Shown piece after piece: positions 9,756 through 18,159 of a stretch of 64,000 nt of DNA; the stretch's first letter is position 1; each line of letters opens with the position of its first letter. The DNA lies in the NCBI RefSeq assembly GCF_003385455.1, contig NZ_QNUF01000005.1:186001-250000 (forward strand), given 5' to 3'. Under the pieces are notes generated by a model. The model saw only the letters and a list, made by a program, of their open reading frames with translations, was not told the origin of the DNA and did not search any database. The DNA comes from Chryseobacterium rhizosphaerae. Lineage in GTDB: Bacteria > Bacteroidota > Bacteroidia > Flavobacteriales > Weeksellaceae. A program made the translations under genes and the position numbers.

Positions 9756-10892
9756 TTAATTTGGATTTTTTCTAAAATCTGTAGGAGTTGTTCCGGTATA
9801 TTTTTTAAAAGAAGTACTGAACGACGATTTGGAATTGAACCCAACTTGATATAAAATTTCCAGAATTGTGAGTTCTTTTTGCAAAGGATCTTTTAGTATT
9901 TCTTTGGCTTTTTCAATTCGATATTCATTTACAAAATCAAAAAAGTGTTTGTCCATATACAGGTTAATCAAAGTCGATAAGTCTTTTACGGGCATTTTTA
10001 ATTGTTCTGCTAAATCCTGAATCGTTAACGAAGAATCCAGGTAGGGCTCTTTTTCCACCATAAAATCTTTTAAGAATTCGATTTGCTTATTTTTTTCGTC
10101 ATCAATGATAGGAGAAGATTTTTGTTTCGGGGCAACATCTGAGATCGGCTTTAATAGAGAATTAACGCCTCTGAAAAATTCAGGTTTGTCTAATGCAACA
10201 AATAGATACCAACACGTACAAAACAAAAATGCAAATCCATCAAGGGTTACGATCCATTGTCTGATTTCTCCCAAACCAAAGATAAAAGTAACCAACCATC
10301 TGATAAGTACTAAGAAATGTAAGACATAATAGAGAATTGTTATTTTGTAAAGTGCATTTAGGATAGAAATATTTGGATTCGTATAGTTTTCTAGATAGAC
10401 GGTTTTAGACTTTCTGATAACCAGCAATGAAGCAATAAAATAAACCTGAAATAGAAATTCAAAAAGAAAATAGAAAAATTGCATGATAGGCGTTTGATTC
10501 ATTGTATTTATGAAACTTATTTTCGAAGCTCTATCTTCAAAATAAATCCCATACACCATATACAAATTGAACGCAATAAACGGAATGGTGTGCCATAAAT
10601 GTTTCGGTTTTAATCGAAAGTTGGAAAAACAAACGGACAATACATAGAGGTAAAATGATGCTGGAACCAAATAGTTAATGCTCCAGCGAAAAGCCTCGAG
10701 GTTGATGAAATTAACAGGAAAATCACGCATCAAAAATTTACAAGCATCTACGGCATTTGTAAAAAGAAAAAAAGCAAGAAGCCAATTTGCAAGTTTGTGC
10801 TTAGTTTTTACAGTCAATAAAAATAAGGCAAGAAACAGCACCAAAAATATTCCTATAAATGCTGCTATTTCCAAAAAGCTGTATTTGTCCAT
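9756..10892 (-). CDS. Membrane-anchored AraC-family transcriptional regulator
   Basis: A 378-residue protein. About seven hydrophobic segments fill residues 1-235. A cytoplasmic AraC-type double helix-turn-helix follows at about 270-378, ending in the family signature (ILYQVGFNSKSSFSTSFKKY). Such 7TM-AraC fusions are frequent in Bacteroidota and are thought to sense an envelope signal. It reads toward two serine hydrolase genes 100 bp away, which it probably controls. Confidence 0.87.
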   Translation of the reverse strand: MDKYSFLEIAAFIGIFLVLFLALFLLTVKTKHKLANWLLAFFLFTNAVDACKFLMRDFPVNFINLEAFRWSINYLVPASFYLYVLSVCFSNFRLKPKHLWHTIPFIAFNLYMVYGIYFEDRASKISFINTMNQTPIMQFFYFLFEFLFQVYFIASLLVIRKSKTVYLENYTNPNISILNALYKITILYYVLHFLVLIRWLVTFIFGLGEIRQWIVTLDGFAFLFCTCWYLFVALDKPEFFRGVNSLLKPISDVAPKQKSSPIIDDEKNKQIEFLKDFMVEKEPYLDSSLTIQDLAEQLKMPVKDLSTLINLYMDKHFFDFVNEYRIEKAKEILKDPLQKELTILEILYQVGFNSKSSFSTSFKKYTGTTPTDFRKNPN

Positions 10893-11272
10893 GGTTTTTT
10901 AACGTAGGTGCAATTTAATATTTAAATAGGAAAGCTTAAAAAAGTATCGATGATTTTATACTAAAATATTCGCACCAAATGCTAAAAGTTGTATTGTTGT
11001 ACCTACCAATACAGCCATACTTTCGGCTTATTTTGAAATAGTTAAAGCGATTATTGAATGAGTAAAGTAGACAAGAGAGACAGGATATACAAAAAGAAAT
11101 ACTAAAAAATCTTCTCAAATTTTGTGTTTGATTCAGGATCTCAAACTTGTAATAAGTAATAAAAAAATTGCCAACTGTCTTTACTTGGTTCCTTCTGGCT
11201 TTTTGTGATCAAGACGAGCCTATCTTCAAACACTTTTATTGATGATTTGATTCATTTGAGCCCAATTAAATT
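10893..11272. other. Gap of 380 bp with a degenerate repeat
   Basis: No gene is supported here. At about 11168-11250 the sequence (starting ATTGCCAACTGTCTTTAC) is a diverged relative of the hairpin and flank at 14572-14652. The two therefore bracket the RiPP cassette. The copy here is decayed and does not form a good stem. Confidence 0.45.
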
Positions 11273-11560
11273 CTAAATATTCTTCCCCAAACTTAGTGCT
11301 TTGAGTTGTAGTTTTAAGATTTCTATTTTTTTTTGTAGTACAAGATATTGATTGGTATATTCTTCAAAAATTTCTTCTACAGAAACATCCAGCAGCCTGG
11401 CAATATCTTGCCTGGCAATATCTTTCCATTCCTGATCCGAAATTTTAATTTTTCCTGTTTCTCTTTTTTGATACTGGGTCTGGCTTATTTTAAGGTAAGT
11501 TGCAATATCTGCCTGCGTAATTTTTCTTGCTTTTCGTGCAGCAATTAACTTGTTGTTCAT
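11273..11560 (-). CDS. XRE-family helix-turn-helix regulator
   Basis: A 95-residue protein. I take the start at 11560 (MNNKLIAARKARKITQ) because the upstream extension is hydrophobic and atypical. The HTH lies at about residues 4-60 (ITQADIATYLKISQTQYQKRE), followed by a short coiled tail. Five residues are duplicated in tandem (DIARQ-DIARLL), mirrored in DNA by a 15-bp direct repeat near 11396-11425, which lengthens the HTH-linker helix. It is divergent from the RiPP precursor and probably regulates the cassette. Confidence 0.8.
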   Translation of the reverse strand: MNNKLIAARKARKITQADIATYLKISQTQYQKRETGKIKISDQEWKDIARQDIARLLDVSVEEIFEEYTNQYLVLQKKIEILKLQLKALSLGKNI

Positions 11561-11624
11561 GGTTTTGTGAAAAAAAATTAGTGAAACGAAAGTATAGAAT
11601 ATTTTTTTTAACACAAAATAATAG

Positions 11625-11640
11625 GCTATAAAAAGCTATA
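11625..11640. promoter_or_regulatory. Possible operator: paired GCTATA repeats
   Basis: GCTATA occurs at 11625-11630 and again at 11635-11640. The 10-bp phase would put both on one DNA face. The site sits between the divergent XRE gene and the precursor promoter. The extended motif ATAGGCTAT at 11622-11629 recurs in the hairpin at 11992. This is an inferred XRE binding site. Confidence 0.35.
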
Positions 11641-11651
11641 ATTTTTACTTT

Positions 11652-11679
11652 TTTGTGTGAATTATGTTTGATACATTTG
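11652..11679 (+). promoter_or_regulatory. Promoter of the RiPP precursor
   Basis: TTTG at 11652-11655, 16 bp, then TACATTTG at 11672-11679 matches the Bacteroidota promoter pattern. It gives a leader of about 120 nt before the precursor ATG at 11806. Confidence 0.55.
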
Positions 11680-11805
11680 AAAAATATGACACCAGAAAGT
11701 GTCTTTTTGTATGTGTACAGTACAGAAATATAAAACGCTGATCAGCATCAACCCATGTCAGGGTTTGTATGGCAAAAATTATTATTAAATTTTTAAAATT
11801 ATTTT

Positions 11806-11970
11806 ATGAAAAAGAAGTTAGAAAGCTTAAAGCTGAAAAAATTTAAAATGCAAACAGTAAAAGGAGGAAAGGCATTAGACCCAGAAACAGGTATTGGAGA
11901 AGATAGTTATAAAGCTGACCATACCTATAACGGAACCTATTATGTTAATGACACCGTTAAATATGATTAG
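11806..11970 (+). CDS. gwsP: Grasp-with-spasm RiPP precursor peptide
   Basis: A 54-residue ORF. The leader is rich in Lys and Leu (MKKKLESLKLKKFKMQTVKGG) and ends in a double glycine at residues 20-21. An acidic core follows, rich in Thr, Asp, Glu, Tyr and Gly (ALDPETGIGEDSY ... NDTVKYD). A Lys/Leu leader with GG matches Bacteroidota natural-product precursors. The ATP-grasp maturase family next door makes ester or amide crosslinks between Thr/Ser/Lys side chains and Asp/Glu, and the core supplies both kinds. Position, promoter and the two downstream enzymes make the assignment strong; the crosslink pattern is unknown. Confidence 0.78.
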   Translation: MKKKLESLKLKKFKMQTVKGGKALDPETGIGEDSYKADHTYNGTYYVNDTVKYD

Positions 11971-11991
11971 AATCTAAGGTAAAAACTAAAA

Positions 11992-12022
11992 TAGGCTATT
12001 TGTATTTATTACAAATAGCCTA
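11992..12022 (+). terminator. Hairpin/attenuator between precursor and maturases
   Basis: A perfect 12-bp stem (TAGGCTATTTGT / ACAAATAGCCTA) with a 7-nt ATTTATT loop, followed by ATTTT. It lies 22 bp after the precursor stop and 18 bp before the ATP-grasp start. A partial terminator here would give much precursor and little enzyme, as in other RiPP operons. Confidence 0.7.
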
Positions 12023-12039
12023 ATTTTAAGATTGACATT

Positions 12040-13032
12040 ATGATAATTATTTTTAGTAAAAATTACGGTGAGAATACAACAGATAATGTTTTAAACTGGT
12101 TGTATCATCATAAAAAAAATCATGAAGTAATAGTTAGAATAAATGGTGATGATTTACTAAGTAAAGACTTTTATATTGATATTTCCAATTCCGAATTTAA
12201 TTTTAATAATCAAAAAATAGATAATCAAATTGTAAATACTATTTGGTTTAGACGCACTTTTGATGAAGACTTTCTAAATATTGAGCCTAAAATTTTTAAT
12301 GAATTTCATAATAACAAAATTCTGGAAAATCATTTATTCTCCGAATTAAGAACAATATACAGGTTTTTAGAATCGTTTTTAGACAATTCAGTCTGGATCA
12401 ATACATACAGTGAAAGTTTAAACAAACTGAAAACTCTTAAACTTGCTGAAAAACATGGTCTGAATATTCCAGACACCTATATAACCAACAAAATAGAGAT
12501 TATTAACAAATTAGCAGCAGGTAAAAGTCTGATTACAAAGCCTATAAGTGATGCTGTAACGCTTTTTGATAATGATTCTCATTATATGATGTATACAAGT
12601 GAAGTAAGTGAAATTAAAAATGAAGGCCACATTTTTCCTACCAAACTTCAAAATAAAATAGATAAAAAATTTGAACTTAGAATATTCTATATAGACGATG
12701 TTTTTTATTCTATGGCTATATTTTCTCAAAATGATAATAAAACCAAGGTGGATTTTAGAAATTATAATTATAAGAAAAGCAACAGAAGTGTACCCTATAA
12801 ACTACCGGTTAAGATAGAATCAAGGTTAAAAGAATTAGTTAAAGAATTAAATCTGAAAACTTGCTCGATAGATATGATAGTCTCAAAAGATGAAGAGTAC
12901 TATTTTCTTGAAATAAATCCTGTAGGGCAGTTTGGAATGGTTTCCAAACCATGTAATTATCATTTAGAAGAACAAATGGCATTATATATATTGAAAAATT
13001 ATGAAGAAAATAACAACAAAATTAAAAAATAA
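12040..13032 (+). CDS. gwsG: Grasp-with-spasm ATP-grasp peptide maturase
   Basis: A 330-residue protein of the ATP-grasp ligase group that modifies graspetides. It has the family's early IWFRR at 68-72 and the nucleotide/metal loop FLEINPVGQF from about 289 (E291, N293). ATP-dependent ligases of this type activate Asp/Glu carboxylates of the precursor and join them to hydroxyl or amine side chains. It follows the precursor gene and precedes the SPASM gene, the exact order of the grasp-with-spasm system. The start at 12040 sits just after the hairpin. Confidence 0.88.
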   Translation: MIIIFSKNYGENTTDNVLNWLYHHKKNHEVIVRINGDDLLSKDFYIDISNSEFNFNNQKIDNQIVNTIWFRRTFDEDFLNIEPKIFNEFHNNKILENHLFSELRTIYRFLESFLDNSVWINTYSESLNKLKTLKLAEKHGLNIPDTYITNKIEIINKLAAGKSLITKPISDAVTLFDNDSHYMMYTSEVSEIKNEGHIFPTKLQNKIDKKFELRIFYIDDVFYSMAIFSQNDNKTKVDFRNYNYKKSNRSVPYKLPVKIESRLKELVKELNLKTCSIDMIVSKDEEYYFLEINPVGQFGMVSKPCNYHLEEQMALYILKNYEENNNKIKK

Positions 13033-13189
13033 AAAACTTCCTCTTCCTTATTGGAATATACAAAAGGAATTATCAGATAAAAAATTGGGTGATATTCCGG
13101 CAATGATGTATTCTAATTCAGATTTGTATCAAACGAGAGGGTATATTGTTGAAGGCTCTAGAATAGTTATATCTAAAATTATCAGTTAA
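13001..13189 (+). CDS. Small ORF overlapping the 3' end of the ATP-grasp gene
   Basis: A 62-residue ORF beginning MKKITTKLKNKKLPLPYW and ending in VISKIIS. It starts 32 bp inside the ATP-grasp gene in another frame and fills most of the gap to the SPASM gene. Composition is protein-like (mixed charge, Trp, Tyr, Gly), and most of it lies outside the overlap. I recognise no family. It may be a small accessory protein of the cassette or a chance ORF. Confidence 0.45.
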   Translation: MKKITTKLKNKKLPLPYWNIQKELSDKKLGDIPAMMYSNSDLYQTRGYIVEGSRIVISKIIS

Positions 13190-13309
13190 TTGTGAAAGAT
13201 AATATGATTTGTTTTATTTCTAACCTCTTGTATAGAAATTAATTTTAGAAAAGAAATATTGGAATATGTTTCAAAACCAGACTCCTATCCTTTAGATGAT
13301 AATACTAAG

Positions 13310-14407
13310 ATGACTTATTTTAATAGATTTGCTTGTTGCCTGGTAACTTATGGGCATACAAGAAGTATAATTTGCGATGTACAAAGAAATAATTATTACC
13401 TGATTCCAAATTCTCTCTATACTTTACTCACTGAAGAATTTCCAAATTTTTCCATTGAAGAAATTTATGACAGCTATGGAAAAGAAAATGAAAAATACTT
13501 AAAAGATTATTTAAATTTTTTATTAGTCAATGAAATAGGGTTCATAGATACCCAAATCATAAAAGAACTCATTCCTTTAAATTTAAATTATAAGGTTGCT
13601 GAACCAATTTCTAGTATAATAATTGATTTAAGTAAAGAATCTTTTTTTCTTGAAGATTCAGTTCACATTGCACAATTTATTGATACCAATAGAGTCAAAC
13701 ATTTACAAATCAGATGTTATGATGTAATTGATGTAAATATGTTTTTTAAATTTTTGAATAATCTATCCAGAACAACTCTAAAAGGTATTGAAATCATCTT
13801 ACCTTATAAAATGAAATTAGAAAATAGATTACTAAATAAAAACATTATTAAGTCAAATGATAAAATTAATAGATTGATTTATTTTGGATGTGATAAATAT
13901 AAACAAGAAAAGTATTTGAATAGAATCATAACTTATGTTGAGGATAAAATTATAAATCAAAAAAGTTGCGGATTGATTTCTTCAAAACATTTTAATTCTA
14001 ATCTCGAAACATATACTTTATCCAACAGCCACAACTCCTGTCTCTACAAAAAAATTTCCATAGATTCTGAAGGTAACATTAGAAACTGCCCTTCCATGCC
14101 TCAAAGTTTCGGGAATATTAAAGATATTACCTTAGAAGAAGCATTATCCCATCCTGATTTCAAAAAATACTGGAACCTAACCAAAGACAGCATCGAAGTT
14201 TGCAAAGATTGTGAATTTCGGTATATCTGTACAGACTGTAGAGCTTATACAGAAAGAACTCATACTCATTCTGAAGGTTTAGATACTTCAAAACCTTTAA
14301 AATGTGGATATAATCCATACACAGGTGAATGGGAAGAATGGAGTACCAATCCACTTAAAGAAAAAGCAATCAATTATTACGAAATGCAAGATTTGGTAAA
14401 GATATAA
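13310..14407 (+). CDS. gwsS: Grasp-with-spasm SPASM-domain peptide maturase
   Basis: A 365-residue protein from ATG 13310. A TTG at 13259 would add 17 residues, but members begin near MTYFNRFACC. The C-terminal SPASM domain has seven cysteines in the classic spacing: C244, C260, then C298, C301, C307, C310, and C332. These should bind auxiliary iron-sulfur clusters. The radical-SAM CxxxCxxC is absent, as far as I recall a feature of this family, so the protein is not an obvious radical enzyme. It probably partners the ATP-grasp enzyme on the precursor. Confidence 0.85.
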   Translation: MTYFNRFACCLVTYGHTRSIICDVQRNNYYLIPNSLYTLLTEEFPNFSIEEIYDSYGKENEKYLKDYLNFLLVNEIGFIDTQIIKELIPLNLNYKVAEPISSIIIDLSKESFFLEDSVHIAQFIDTNRVKHLQIRCYDVIDVNMFFKFLNNLSRTTLKGIEIILPYKMKLENRLLNKNIIKSNDKINRLIYFGCDKYKQEKYLNRIITYVEDKIINQKSCGLISSKHFNSNLETYTLSNSHNSCLYKKISIDSEGNIRNCPSMPQSFGNIKDITLEEALSHPDFKKYWNLTKDSIEVCKDCEFRYICTDCRAYTERTHTHSEGLDTSKPLKCGYNPYTGEWEEWSTNPLKEKAINYYEMQDLVKI

Positions 14408-14420
14408 TAATACACAACCA

Positions 14421-14500
14421 TTGAGAAAAAACTTCCCATTTTACAACAACCCAGAGTCAAAGACTGCGTTTCTACTTGCTTAAGAATTTACTTTCGATAG
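14421..14500 (+). pseudogene. Decayed scrap of a C39 peptidase/ABC exporter (possible)
   Basis: One frame reads RKNFPFYNNPESK, and a neighbouring frame reads KDCVSTCLRIYF. Joined, they resemble the start of C39 double-glycine peptidases fused to ABC exporters (consensus near KNFPFYxQPDSxDCGPTCLRxI). It lies 14 bp after gwsS, where grasp-with-spasm clusters usually have their exporter. I infer a frameshifted, deleted exporter; only about 25 residues remain. Confidence 0.4.
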
Positions 14501-14568
14501 TAATAGCTTCTCTGTATGTTGGGCTTATTGGAATTCGTAATATAGGAAGTACTTATAGTAAGTAAAAT

Positions 14569-14602
14569 AAAAGGCGCCAACTGTTTTTAGTTGGCGCCTT
14601 TT
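14569..14602. terminator. Strong GC-rich hairpin after the RiPP cassette
   Basis: A perfect stem of at least 12 bp (AAGGCGCCAACT / AGTTGGCGCCTT, extended by AA/TT) with loop GTTTTT. It is by far the most GC-rich palindrome nearby. It can act as a bidirectional terminator, and a decayed relative is at 11168. Confidence 0.7.
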
Positions 14603-14623
14603 GGCTGTTTGTGAACTTGACAG

Positions 14624-14661
14624 GACGCTATCCAAACTCTTTTTTTACTGATATAGAAAAT
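14624..14661. repeat. 38-bp direct repeat, left copy
   Basis: Starts GACGCTATCCAAACTC and ends TAGAAAAT. It recurs at 15698-15735 with two mismatches. The pair brackets a 1.04-kb segment holding the poly-Asn membrane protein gene, so the segment was either inserted or flanked by a duplication. Confidence 0.8.
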
Positions 14662-14875
14662 GTCTTAGAGTTATGTGGTTGAAAATAAGTAGTATATAAA
14701 TATTGTCTTTACGCATAAACTTAAAAAGATGTTCTTTAAACACATTTCCGGAAGATTTTGTCTTATAAGTCAGTTTGATTTGCTGGAATAATTGTTTTAT
14801 ATCTTGACGATTGATAAAATATTGGTTGGTGATCAAAATATTAGATGAGACAAGAGTTGGAATATTGTGATTCAC
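14645..14875 (-). pseudogene. Possible out-of-frame continuation of the poly-Asn protein
   Basis: A 76-codon frame from a GTG, but the same frame stays open upstream through the trinucleotide tract (there read as Gln). It directly follows the poly-Asn gene and lies in a different frame. About 86 stop-free codons in AT-rich DNA, with ordinary composition (VNHNIPTLVSSNILITNQY and on), suggest a former C-terminus cut off by a frameshift at the tract. It could also be chance. Confidence 0.35.
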
Positions 14876-14916
14876 TTTCAGAATGATAAAATCTAGATCA
14901 ATTTTGGTTTCCGAAT

Positions 14917-15567
<651 letters not shown>

Positions 15568-15697
15568 AATATAAAAATATTTGAGTTTAAAATTTTAGTG
15601 GTTAGATTCTGTTATTATTTTCAGTTTTTGTCTTGCTAAGTAAGAAAAAGTATTGTTAAAATTTCTTACACATTAGTGATTTCAAGAAATAAATCAT

Positions 15698-15735
15698 GAC
15701 GATATCCAAACTCTTTTTTTACTGATTTAGAAAAT
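15698..15735. repeat. 38-bp direct repeat, right copy
   Basis: Matches 14624-14661 with two mismatches. It sits in a 323-bp gap (15568-15890) that otherwise shows only AT-rich sequence, including a CCATATTTT ... AAAATATATGG palindrome near 15760-15785. Confidence 0.8.
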
Positions 15736-15890
15736 ATTTTTGAAGTTTACTTTACGGTTTCCCATATTTTTATATAAAATATATGGTTTATTTTAGCTAG
15801 AATTTACGGTAGAATTAATTTTCTTCCAAATATTTCCCAGAATAATTATTTATTTTAAATTCCGCATTTAAATTTTATTTACACAACCCG

Positions 15891-16886
15891 ATGATAGAAA
15901 CACAGCTATATATTTCAGTTAACAGAAAAACGGATCTTGAAAAGATTAAAGAAATCCTGATGCTAAGCAAAATAGAATCCCCTGTTTATATAGCGGAATA
16001 CGGACAACACTTCGGTATTAATTTTAGAAGCCAGCATGAAGAATGGCAGATTGATACACGTATATGTGAGTCATTTCCGGGATATGAACTGACAACAGAC
16101 CTGCACCGCGGAAAGAAAGAAATACGACTGGAAATTTCTAGGTATCAATCCGAACTTTGTACAACCAAGTGGGGCTCTCCTATTGATAACCCACTTAATG
16201 AGACTAAATATCTCATCAAGAAAACTGTTGAAACGCCAATTACATTTAGTCCTGAGGTACGGGTTCTTTTCGGCTCTATAGAAAAAACATACTATATCAA
16301 TATTATTTCAGGCATCAAGGAATCCACCGACGAAAAAGGATTTCTATTAGCTAAAGAATTTAAGAACCAGGCTGATCCCAAAACGGCTGACTTCTTCCCG
16401 GACCGTTTATATAAAACACAGCTTGAAGCTTTTCATAGAGGAAAGGACAGATTGGAAAGTATTGTCGACGAAGATCATAAGGAAATCTTAGTGCTACAGA
16501 AGAAAGAAAAACTACAGCGCGAAAAAATCCCTAGAAAAATAATCCGGGAATTTATAAAAAACTGCAATGCCAGTAACTATGATTCAATAATAAAGGATCT
16601 GTCGCAGAATTTTCAGTTCGAAATCAGGGTAGAGTGGCGCCAGAAACTCTCCACCTCAGGACTTGATGAATTTAAGAATTACCTCGAAGCTGCTTATCAG
16701 GAATTGTGCGAAAGAGATTTTAAAATCAAATCATCTTGGTCATTTCTCAAACAGGATGTAGGTGTCAACTTAGAAACATTCACACCTCCTCAGGAAACAG
16801 AAGAAGACTTAAAAAGATTATACAAAATCCGTCTGAATTTCAGATTGGAAGAAGAAAAAATAATCCAGATCATTTTGGAAAAGTAA
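15891..16886 (+). CDS. Hypothetical protein upstream of the NACHT pair
   Basis: A 331-residue soluble protein, MIETQLYISVNRKTDLEKI onward, with mixed alpha/beta composition. It is charged at the C-terminal half and has no signal peptide or membrane segment. I see no catalytic motif and recognise no family. It is separated by 175 bp from the metallophosphoesterase-NACHT pair and reads the same way, so it might belong to that unit, but no overlap supports this. Confidence 0.7.
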   Translation: MIETQLYISVNRKTDLEKIKEILMLSKIESPVYIAEYGQHFGINFRSQHEEWQIDTRICESFPGYELTTDLHRGKKEIRLEISRYQSELCTTKWGSPIDNPLNETKYLIKKTVETPITFSPEVRVLFGSIEKTYYINIISGIKESTDEKGFLLAKEFKNQADPKTADFFPDRLYKTQLEAFHRGKDRLESIVDEDHKEILVLQKKEKLQREKIPRKIIREFIKNCNASNYDSIIKDLSQNFQFEIRVEWRQKLSTSGLDEFKNYLEAAYQELCERDFKIKSSWSFLKQDVGVNLETFTPPQETEEDLKRLYKIRLNFRLEEEKIIQIILEK

Positions 16887-17061
16887 CAGATATGATTAGA
16901 TTTTTTCTTTCCTGACCTCTATACCAAAAAATAGGAAATCCGGTATGAACAAATGTAAAATCACCACATATATAAACCACAGTTTTATTATATTTACGAA
17001 ACCAAACGAAGCTAAATTCCAGTAATATTGGCTTTAGCGACTAAAAACGAATTAACCTTTA

Positions 17062-18159
17062 ATGAGAATTGTACATATTTCTGATATCCATTTATCAGCA
17101 TCGAACTTTGGTGACTTTAAAAAGTATTTTCGAAAAGCCTTATTAAAAGTTCTCTCAAAAGAACACAATGAAATACCAATTGATATTATCGCCATTACAG
17201 GTGACCTCGTTGACAAAGGCGGACACTCCCTGTTAGAAATGCCGCTATTTAAAACTGAAACTGATCCATACAAAATTTTTGAAGACCAGTTTATTACTCC
17301 GATTAAAAATGAACTAAATCTGTCAAACGCCAATTTCCTTTTTATCCCTGGAAATCACGATGTGGATGAAAGCAAAATCTTATGGCTTGATGAAAAAAAA
17401 TTTCAAGATGAAGAAGTTGAAGGAGATATCAATGATACCTTACCAAAAATTAGAAATGAAATAAAAAATTATAATCAGAGAATAGAACAGTTTAAAAATT
17501 TTGAGCACAGATTTCATGCTGGAAATCCTGACTATCTACCCACATATAACGAATCTACCTATATATATGAACACCGTCCAGGTGTTAAAGTAGGCTTTGC
17601 TTTAATAAATGATAGCTGGAGGTGCAGCACCTGCCACCTGGTAAAGCACAAAGATAAAAAATTATACTTTGGCAGTGACCAGTTAAATAATGCTTTAGAA
17701 GTTTTAGAAAATAATAAAACAAATCTAAATGTGATTCTCACCCACCATCCAATCAATAAGTATGCAGAACAGGCAGAAGTCGAAAAAATACTTAAGAATT
17801 TTGAGTTCCACCTTCATCTATATGGCGACCAGCACCATCTTAAGCTAAATGCTTACCTTGACCCAAATGGCGAATGCTTTGGAATCATGGCACGCGCTGG
17901 ATTAAATGATCCAAGAGAACCGCTCAGTGAGTGGCAGCCTGGTTTTCATATTATTGATATTAACTTCCAGGAGGCAGTAATATCATGTATCACTTACTAC
18001 CATTATATAGACAAAAACTGTCAGTTCTCCTATGATGTCTATGCAAAATCTCCGGATGGTATTGATAAGAACAAGCGTCCGCTGGGTTTTCAAAAAGTAC
18101 CATTACATAACGCCAGTACATTAACAAATCTTGATAGAGAAAAATACAAAAAGAAATGA
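17062..18159 (+). CDS. Calcineurin-like metallophosphoesterase
   Basis: A 365-residue protein with all metal-binding blocks of the family: SDIH (D8, H10), TGD (D48), GNHD at 97-100, THHP at 227-230, and GDQHH at 255-259 in place of the usual GHxH. Such enzymes hydrolyse phosphodiesters of nucleic acids or nucleotides, or phosphoproteins. There is no signal peptide, so it acts in the cytoplasm. Its stop overlaps the start of the NACHT gene (ATGA), so the two should work together, most simply as effector and sensor of a defence system. Confidence 0.87.
   Translation: MRIVHISDIHLSASNFGDFKKYFRKALLKVLSKEHNEIPIDIIAITGDLVDKGGHSLLEMPLFKTETDPYKIFEDQFITPIKNELNLSNANFLFIPGNHDVDESKILWLDEKKFQDEEVEGDINDTLPKIRNEIKNYNQRIEQFKNFEHRFHAGNPDYLPTYNESTYIYEHRPGVKVGFALINDSWRCSTCHLVKHKDKKLYFGSDQLNNALEVLENNKTNLNVILTHHPINKYAEQAEVEKILKNFEFHLHLYGDQHHLKLNAYLDPNGECFGIMARAGLNDPREPLSEWQPGFHIIDINFQEAVISCITYYHYIDKNCQFSYDVYAKSPDGIDKNKRPLGFQKVPLHNASTLTNLDREKYKKK

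Noticed and set aside
10936..11118. 60-codon minus-strand frame before the XRE gene
   Set aside because: Cys, Phe and Ser-rich with no start context; falls in a decayed intergenic region.
13259..13309. TTG at 13259 as the start of gwsS
   Set aside because: The ATG at 13310 gives the family-like beginning; the extra 17 residues are not typical.
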